A stretch of DNA of 64,000 bases, taken from positions 53,221,877 to 53,285,876 of the forward strand of contig OV121081.1 in NCBI GenBank assembly GCA_921293015.1. The letters run 5' to 3'. Shown one piece after another: positions 56,733 to 64,000 of the stretch. The notes under the pieces are model-generated. The model was not told the DNA's origin. It searched no databases and saw only the letters and a list, made by a program, of their open reading frames with translations. The translations under genes were made by a program, and so were the position numbers. Position 1 is the first letter of the stretch. Each line of letters opens with the position of its first letter. The stretch comes from Phorcus lineatus (lineage: Eukaryota; Mollusca; Gastropoda; Trochida; Trochidae).

Positions 56733-59700
56733 TAACGCCATACTGACCTTTAATATATGATGTCGATTAATTCACTAAGAGATCGCGTTGAAGGTGGTCT
56801 AATTCAAGCGGATTTCAGTTTTCATACAGTAAGTTATCATTGCTACTGCTGTTTTGAATTTGTCTCCTAATCCTGTCTGCAATGTGAAAACAAAATGCCA
56901 CAGGAAATGTAGGAACTATGACAATTCTTCTGAGAAGTATATGCACTTTTTTGGTGTGAAGTTTTATGCTTTATAGGTGTTTTCTGAATATCAAGTCGAT
57001 ATCATCATCAACTTTAAGCAGTTTTATATACCTCGTGACTTTGCACCAGTAGCAAAGTCACCTGATTATAAACTTTTCGAATTTTGTTCAAATGCAATCA
57101 AAAGTAAAACGATACAAATTTAAGGTTTAGGCACTTTGTATACGATGTTAACGATCAAAATGTAAAACATTTTTCTCAATTTCAGTATAAATTGTATCTT
57201 TTGCTATTATCAATGACATATAACTTTGATGAAAGATTAGTTATGAAAATCAATTTTACATCACAATTTCTTTTGTATCTGCGTTTTCGTATAATTTCAA
57301 AATAACTTTACATGAAAAAGTAACAAATTTAGTTCACAGGTACGTAACTGTTTATCTGTTATGTGAACCCTTTTTACGAGACACTTATATATGCATATAA
57401 GCATATATGTAAATAACATAATTGTTAATGAACTAATATCGTGATCTTCTTATGGGTCTTATACCAGTATAGACATTACCTTAATGATTTATCATGTCCT
57501 AAAATAGATATTTGCTAGACATCTACGTAGAACCCTGTCAGGTTGAATTCAACTTTTATTATTACAAGCATTATGTAAAGTTATGATATAGTTTAAGACG
57601 TTTTTACTCTTTCTACCACATAATTGTCAATACCTTGATAATTAATGCAGATTAAAATTGCAACGAAACATGGCCAGGTTTACGGAGACGCGTTAAAAAA
57701 GGTCAATTAGATTAGGACAAACAATTCGTTCGAATGTGTTCATATACGATACAAAAAAATTGTGATGAAAAATGTTTTTAATGTTTTTGTCTGTTTTGCA
57801 GGTCTAGAAAATGTTCCCAAATTTAGACGCTTATGCTTATATACTAAATCATGGTCACGTGATGTGATCAAAAGAAATCACGTGGAAAACGATAAACCTG
57901 AATTCTACTTACACGATTATGCCAATCACTGGTTGACAGGGTGTCAGTTTCAGTGTCACTAGACTAATGCACTCTGCTGTACTAAAGGATTTATTGGACG
58001 TTTAAAGGCACCTCTACTGTAAACAAGGATTAACAGTGATTGACAAAATGACAAATCTGATCATTTGATGAACTTGGTAAAGTAAAATTTAATTCTTAAA
58101 ATGTGTTTTGTCTTAAGTTGATTATGATTAATGAGCCATATTATGGAGGTCAAAATATGAATTGTAGACTGACACCTGTCTCTATAAAATGGATTAATGC
58201 TTCGAAATATATTTTTTTCAATTTCCTGGGACTGGCCTGCATTCAAAGTCTGGACCATTTAAAGTCACTAGCGCATATCAATAAATACAACGAATGAACA
58301 GATAATGCATATATATCTCGATATTACTAACAATTTGCACTAATGTCATCCACCATATAAGTAATTTGCGGATAGATTCTTATTTAGGTTGTAAGACTAA
58401 TTCGAAAATAACCGGAAGCATTTAATGCATCGTTGCAATACGGCCGCATGAACTACGATATCGGAAATATTCAAATATTGCTCCTGAGAAACGAAAACGA
58501 ATTTATGTAAATTCAAAAGCTGCACACATAACATGTTTAGTCATTTTCAACTGTCGATTTTGTGCACAGCTGACAACCGATGCTGTATCGCTCCAAGCCG
58601 ACCTCGGCCGGCTGTTGATTTGTTGATTTGTCAGTTATAAAGAATAATAAGTATTAAAAGTTCATCAGAAATATTAGACCCAATAGGCTAATGACTGGTC
58701 CCATCATCTCTCCGTTTCACAAGCAAGATAACCGAGCTGAAGTTTTATGGGTAGTTACCTTCAAGTCCACCTAGTGATTATATCTATGGAGACGCAAATG
58801 TTCAGAATAGGAATATTGTTAAGGGGGATTCAGGTTTGTAGCTTTCGTCCTGCCCCTTAACATTTGAGAGTGACAAACCTTGACAACCAGAGACAACATA
58901 TGTTACAAATCCCTGGATTAGAAAATACCTTTTATGTAGGATGGAGATTAAGAATCTCATTGTCCTACTCCAAAAAATAAGGTCGTGGCCTAGTAAATTC
59001 ACAGAGAAAATTTCAGAAGCTGACCCTACATTGGCCCTTGCGTATCGGCATTCAACCTTGCCTATCTCTCCGCAAATTTTGCTTGACATTTAAGTATTCA
59101 ACTGGTAAAATGTCGTTGCACAACACCACTGGAATTGAATTTTGCATATCAAGCTTAAGTGGGTACAAGGATCTGTGACCAGCAGGGAGTCTTTAAAAGA
59201 GATTAATTTGTTGGTGACTTTAGGCATGTTTGAAGTGGTTCTCAAACACCATATCATTAAAAGCATGTCTTTCAAATAAAAGCACTCACTAGAATGATGA
59301 AGTTTCAGCTAGACATACATTGACCAGAAATTAATGTTTGGTGACGATTCATTGCATATCATAAACCTTTTATTTCTTATTAAAATCTTTCACATCAGAT
59401 GAATCATGCAAGGATTGATGAGCTACATACCCAATGGCTTTATATCTCAAGTGGCTCTTTTACGGGATAGTGCATCAATGGTTAGATAATGGTGAGCCAC
59501 AAGTCTGTGCGATAGACTTTATGAGCAAAATAATACGTCTGCATTAGGCATGAGTGCAATTTTTAATGCTCTTCAATAAACTATTAAATAAAAAATTATT
59601 GTAAGAGATGAATTGCATGCATTTAACTCAGCATTCCAGACACGGTGCACGGAGTGATTAACGGTCCTTTCTCAGGGTGTTTACTACGCTGTAAGTGACC

Positions 59701-60842
59701 TCATTGTAGTATGTTGAAGGTGATTGAGTAAAATATAGTGGCTGTCAGTATAGTGTAAACAAAATGCCACACAAATCACATGAACTTTTTACCTTTTTTA
59801 AATTTTTATTTTAAACTATGAATTTCTTACTGCGAAAATTCACGTGGTTTAATTTCTATACTTATGTTACTTTGAATAAACTTCCATGATACTCCTGACA
59901 GTTTGCCAAATTATTATTAAATGCGATTCAGGTAATAATCATATACATTTATTTATTAATAACTGAACATTAAAAATCTCATTGCGCATCGCAACTGCGA
60001 TCCCACACTCAAAACCTTTGACAGTTTAATTAGATTATTTCATTAACTGAACATCAAGTTCATGTGCATCTGTATAAAGGTTCAGTTTTGCTATTTGTGC
60101 CCTTGTGAATTACGCCTCATGTATAACCTTATTGATGATATAGATGCACTGTACATATAGAATATTACATGGACTGTGTATCAAAATACCACATTGTCTT
60201 AATATCTCCGCTAATATTTTCCCTCGTTGCAATGCATAGCGTTCCAAAGAATATCTCAATATAAAATTGCACATGTTTCTTTCTAACAAAATGTTTTTTG
60301 AATAGGAAGAATATTTGAGGTTTTGTAATCAGACACTTAATGAAATTTTCTAATTACATGTAATGTATGTTCTTCATACAACTGCGGAACCATACTTTAA
60401 AATAGTAAGTTCGTGGTTTTAGAACTACTCATAAAAGAACTAGATTTAAAGAGTGACAGTCACAAACTTTAACAAAATGTTTGACTGAATAGTGTGCACA
60501 TATATCTTAATTATTTATAATGATCGAATATCCTGTTCTTTTCAGTTATGAAAACAGAGAGCGTTACCCATGTTCGTATACTCAGCACTACACTATGTGT
60601 ACCCTGAACCTGCACTTGTGTGACACACTCACACGTAACGATGATATTGCAGGACTATAAAATATAAAATGTGTTTGGTCCTCCATAAGCCAACATGACA
60701 TCAGCATCTTGGACTTCCGGTGCAAACAATCTGATAGTTGTGGACGTTCCGAGGACGACCTTTCACATCGCTTTCAAACACAACGTCTTTACGAATTTTG
60801 GAAACACACAATGTCGTTACAAATGTTTACTACAGTGTCAAC
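56733..60842. other. Unassigned AT-rich DNA (4.1 kb), one acceptor-like site
   Basis: TTTTTGTCTGTTTTGCAG ends at 57801 and is a good splice-acceptor match. The frame after it stays open to 57962 (about 53 codons) but is not recognised. A palindromic ATATGCATAT cluster lies near 57390-57410. A minus-strand frame of 95 codons at 58802-59089 is also unrecognised. Confidence 0.4.
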
Positions 60843-61145
60843 ATGACGTCGCGCTTTTACACTTTCATCTTATTTATTTGTGGATTTCCGGAGACCAAAA
60901 AGGAACACCGTGTTTGTTTTGTCGTGTGGACATCCCAACTTGTCCTACCTGAAACTACGCACTGTTTTCTTAATGAAGCAGCCTGCGACTGTGCTGACCT
61001 TTCCGTGACCTTCGCTTCTCGTGTTGAGTCACAAAAGGCGGGAAACACTCTGCTGAGTCGTCTGCTTGCAAGACATTGCGCAGCATCACCTAAGAATGCT
61101 CTGCAAATAAAGATGTTCCAAAAACGGAAGCAGAAACATACTTAG
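60843..61145 (+). CDS. Unrecognised 100-codon frame in a GC-richer stretch
   Basis: From the ATG at 60843 the product starts MTSRFYTFILFICGFPE, which could be a weak signal peptide. It contains about seven cysteines and ends in a basic tail (FQKRKQKHT). The open frame itself extends upstream without an ATG, and a second frame overlaps, so raised G+C may explain the lack of stops. No family is recognised and no splice context is clear. Confidence 0.18.
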   Translation: MTSRFYTFILFICGFPETKKEHRVCFVVWTSQLVLPETTHCFLNEAACDCADLSVTFASRVESQKAGNTLLSRLLARHCAASPKNALQIKMFQKRKQKHT

Positions 61146-62647
61146 AGTAATTAAGCTTGGAATAACCTGCGCCACCCTCGGGTAGGCACACTTTCGCTGC
61201 CTTGGTAAAGTTTAAGACGCGAATTTGCTATCTTTTCATGAATCAGCACATGAAGTGGCGCTTTTATTCTTTTTGAAGAGTATCATCCTCACTAAATATG
61301 CTGACAAGACAAGACTGTAACGTCGCTCAAAACCTGCACGTTGTTGCCGACTAAAGGGTACGGTTTAATCTTCGCTGAACAATGTTAGAATAGCATTCTA
61401 GTTTAGAATTTGACTATTGCAGATAGCGTGACCCAAATATAACACTGTACCACTGATTTAGTTAGTTTCTTCATTTGGTCAAAAAGTGTAAATGAATTCA
61501 GAGAAAATTAAGGTAATTTATAAATGATCCAAAATATAAGGTTAAAGGTTAGATTTGATGAACAGTCTATAAAACTTCATGGAATAACATAAATGTAATA
61601 AGTATATATATATGCGCCACAACCAACCATTGTCCAATGACAAACATAAGCCTGCTGAAACCATTCAACTAACAAGTCTAATATATAAGTAAGCTTATAT
61701 ATAAGTTTTACTTATTTTTAATTTTGCTAGCCACTTAATGTTACATACTTCCAAAAGTACAAATCAATATCCGCACCTTTATATTTACATCGACAACAAA
61801 TTCAGACCCTTTCTTCAGTGCAGCCATTATGACATTTTGCTTCCTGGTTGAATAAAATCAATATGACGCAACACCAAGTAAGCTTTGAACACTTATTTCC
61901 ACTCTGTAACCCTTCAACATGACTGCCCTGCTAACACAATTCTAAGAAAATTCCCGTAAAGATGTTAAAGCCACCGAATGGGGTTAAATATTTGAATAGA
62001 TGATGCAACACGTGGAAGGCGAGGTTGTTGTCGTCGCCAAAGTCGTACTTTGTTGATACTCGTTTAGTAACTACGCAGTTACACATTTGTTACGTTTGGG
62101 GAGTCAAGTGAATCTGGTACGAGACTGTGAAAAACGCAGCAAATGTGTTTATCGCTTTGAGTTTCCTCATACAAAAAAAACTTTTGAAAACATACGCGTT
62201 ATCTATTTCATTGGAGTGTATTGGGTTCTCGTCCATATAATATAGGGTTATTATTTCAGGTTCAAAATCATTTATATCTTGTCGGGGAAAACGTTTTCTC
62301 ATGAAAGTTGTTAAAATAGCTCTATATCTGGTTGACAATTTTACTTTACATTATAAAAGCTAAACACGGAAAACTGTTAAGTTAACAAATATGTTTGTTT
62401 TTCCATGTGACAGAGGTGAGAACGTTGTTTGAATTCAGGTTCATGAAACTTGTACACATACAGATGTGCTACAAATGCACATATGTTTGCATATCAGTCG
62501 CATGTAAATACACTTTGTCATGTATTATTAGAATTGTGACTGCCATTTAACACCTTTAAATGCTAATGAAAATTTGAAATTATGATCAAAGATTTGAGTA
62601 CAAAACTGTTATTATTAGAATTGGTAATAACTAAGGAACGTGTTAAG
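61146..62647. other. Unassigned DNA
   Basis: No gene or repeat is recognised. A minus-strand frame of 82 codons at 62090-62338 is of unknown meaning. Confidence 0.5.
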
Positions 62648-63908
62648 TACGAGGGTTGTCCCAAAAGTTTCAGGCCTGAATATGAAAACATGCCTGAAAC
62701 GCAACCATACTATGAGTGAATGAAGAACCTTCATTGACGTGTAAATGGCATGAAAATCACGAGATGCATAGTCTTCAATTGCATATAATAGCCTGTCATT
62801 CAAAGGTACCCTCACATCTTTTACCGAAATGGGGAAAAGTCAATGTATGGCTGTTATCAAATATCTGAGTTTAAAAAAGTACACTCCAAAGGAAATTCAT
62901 GGGGATATTTTACATTAGGTGACTCTGCTCCTTCATATAGCACCATTAAACATTGGTGTGCTGAATTTAAACGGGGTAGAGTACATGTGTAAGCATTAAA
63001 GACGAGCCCCGTCCTGATCGTCCATCTGATGCCACCACAGGTGAAAACATTGAGGCTGTTCTTGACACAATAATGCAAGACAGGCGAGTGACTATCAGAT
63101 ACTTAGCTGATACTCACCACATCAGTAAAACATCAGTTGAACGAACTACACATGAACATTTACATATGAATAAGGTATCAGCAAGCTGGGTCCCCAGAAT
63201 GTTTTCTGAAGACCAAAAGCGAAAACGTGTCATGGTTAGTCAGCAACATCTTGACGAGTATCGCGCAGACCCAGAATCATTTTTCGCTCATGTCGTTATT
63301 CAAGATGAAACCTGGGTTCATCATTTTGATCCTGAGACAAAAAGCCAAAGCTTGCAATGGCAACATAGCACATCACTCACCCCTAAAATGTTCAAATCTT
63401 GTTCTTCCAGTCGGAAGGTCATGGCATCCGTTTTCTTGGACTCTCAGGGTGTAATAATGATTAATTATTTCAAGAAAGGTTCTACAATAAATGGCACTGA
63501 TTACGCAAATGAACTACGACAATTACGAGAAAAAATCAAAGAGTATTACTGCGCAAAGGTGTGTGGCTGTTGCATGACAATGCTCCCGTTCACACCGCCC
63601 AAATTGCAGTCAGTGCAGCACAGGATTGTGGGTTCAGGATTCTCCCCCACCCTGCATATTCTCCAGACCTAGCCCCCTCAGACTTCTTCATCTTCCCTCG
63701 ACTGAAAACAGAGCTCCGTGGCCAAAGCTTTGAGACTGACGATGGGGTCTCGTGATAAGAACTCGTTTTCAGATGGGTTGCAGATGTTACAAAAACGCTG
63801 GAGCAAATGCATTGTAAAGGGTGATTATGTCGAAAAATAAGTCATAAAAATTTTAATGTTTCTTTAATTTTGATGGTCAGGCCGGAAATTGTTGGGACAC
63901 CCCTCGTA
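62648..63908 (+). mobile_element. mariner element, near full length
   Basis: TA at 62648-62649 and at 63907-63908 bounds terminal inverted repeats of about 29 bp: CGAGGGTTGTCCCAAAAGTT on the left and, as complement, CGAGGGGTGTCCCAACAATT on the right, both then reading on to GGCCTGA. The length of 1,261 bp is normal for mariner. It encodes one transposase, now broken. The copy at 54661-55559 belongs to the same family. Confidence 0.95.
62829..63840 (+). pseudogene. mariner (DD34D) transposase, disabled by frameshifts
   Basis: The start is ATG at 62829, just after the left terminus. The reading frame breaks at a TAG at 62916, again at a TAA at 62990, and again between about 63540 and 63561. 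A short deletion near 63740 then brings in a TGA at 63753-63755; the family C-terminus (RWSKCI, GDYVEK) ends at a TAA at 63840. All three catalytic aspartates are still visible: DETWVHHFDPE near 63305, HDNAPVHT near 63568, and YSPDLAPSDFF near 63650-63680. I count 34 residues between the second and third, the mariner DD34D signature. The longest intact piece is 63073-63672. It could not make an active enzyme as it stands. Confidence 0.92.
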
Positions 63909-64000
63909 TAGGTTACTGCGTGACGGAGAATAAGAAATGCCTTGAAGGGATATGGTCGTTTCATTGTCACAATGTTATCTGATTAAAATCGACTGTGCTC
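63909..64000. other. Unassigned end of window
   Basis: Nothing recognised. Confidence 0.5.

Noticed and set aside
57762-57962. Exon following the acceptor at 57801
   Set aside because: The acceptor is good but the 53-codon frame is unrecognised and ends in a stop without a donor; kept only as a note.
62615-63078. Minus-strand frames opposite the mariner
   Set aside because: They are antisense shadows of the mariner terminus and coding region.

Overview
The window looks like gene-poor, AT-rich nuclear DNA (about two-thirds A+T by eye) from an animal, most likely a lophotrochozoan and probably a mollusc. The evidence is a set of eukaryotic repeats: tRNA-derived SINEs with a Pol III A/B box head and a tail of the GCGTTAAAC kind that I associate with molluscs, DD34D mariner copies, a Tc1-like relic, a piggyBac-like element, several miniature inverted-repeat elements (MITEs) and minisatellites. 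There are no bacterial operons, ribosome binding sites, rRNAs or CRISPR arrays. No complete host gene can be recognised. The species call is inference.

Layout. 1-3.2 kb: a 32-bp minisatellite, a CCAAT/GC-box stretch, and a 49-bp satellite whose 18-unit core has no indels and whose flanks are decayed. 3.2-8.9 kb: mostly unassigned. 8.9-9.4 kb: first copy of a TTAA-flanked MITE carrying a 64-codon frame. 12.4-15.5 kb: members of a short repeat family and a Tc1-like transposase relic. 15.9-19.2 kb: a diverged interspersed repeat, a 35-bp duplication and a 30-bp minisatellite. 20.1-23 kb: two inverted copies of a ~600-bp TA-flanked MITE, then a decayed purine-rich repeat. 30.3-31.4 kb: a hairpin, a 100-bp tandem duplication and the best host exon candidate, a minus-strand frame with sequons, cysteines and a GPI-like tail. 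37.2-38.4 kb: a piggyBac-like element with TTAA ends and palindrome arrays. 41.8-42.4 kb: third copy of the TA MITE. 48.6-50.7 kb: two SINEs, the second inserted at the edge of the second TTAA MITE. 52.1-55.6 kb: a C26 run, an 878-bp element with 62-bp inverted ends, a 113-nt hairpin and an internally deleted mariner. 62.6-63.9 kb: a nearly full-length but broken mariner.

How it fits together. The content is best read as layers of mobile-element insertion and decay in intergenic or intronic DNA. Every recognisable transposase (mariner x2, Tc1, piggyBac) is disabled, so movement of the non-autonomous elements would need enzymes encoded elsewhere. The palindrome TGACGTCA occurs 17 times, far above expectation; some copies lie in repeats and some in unassigned DNA.
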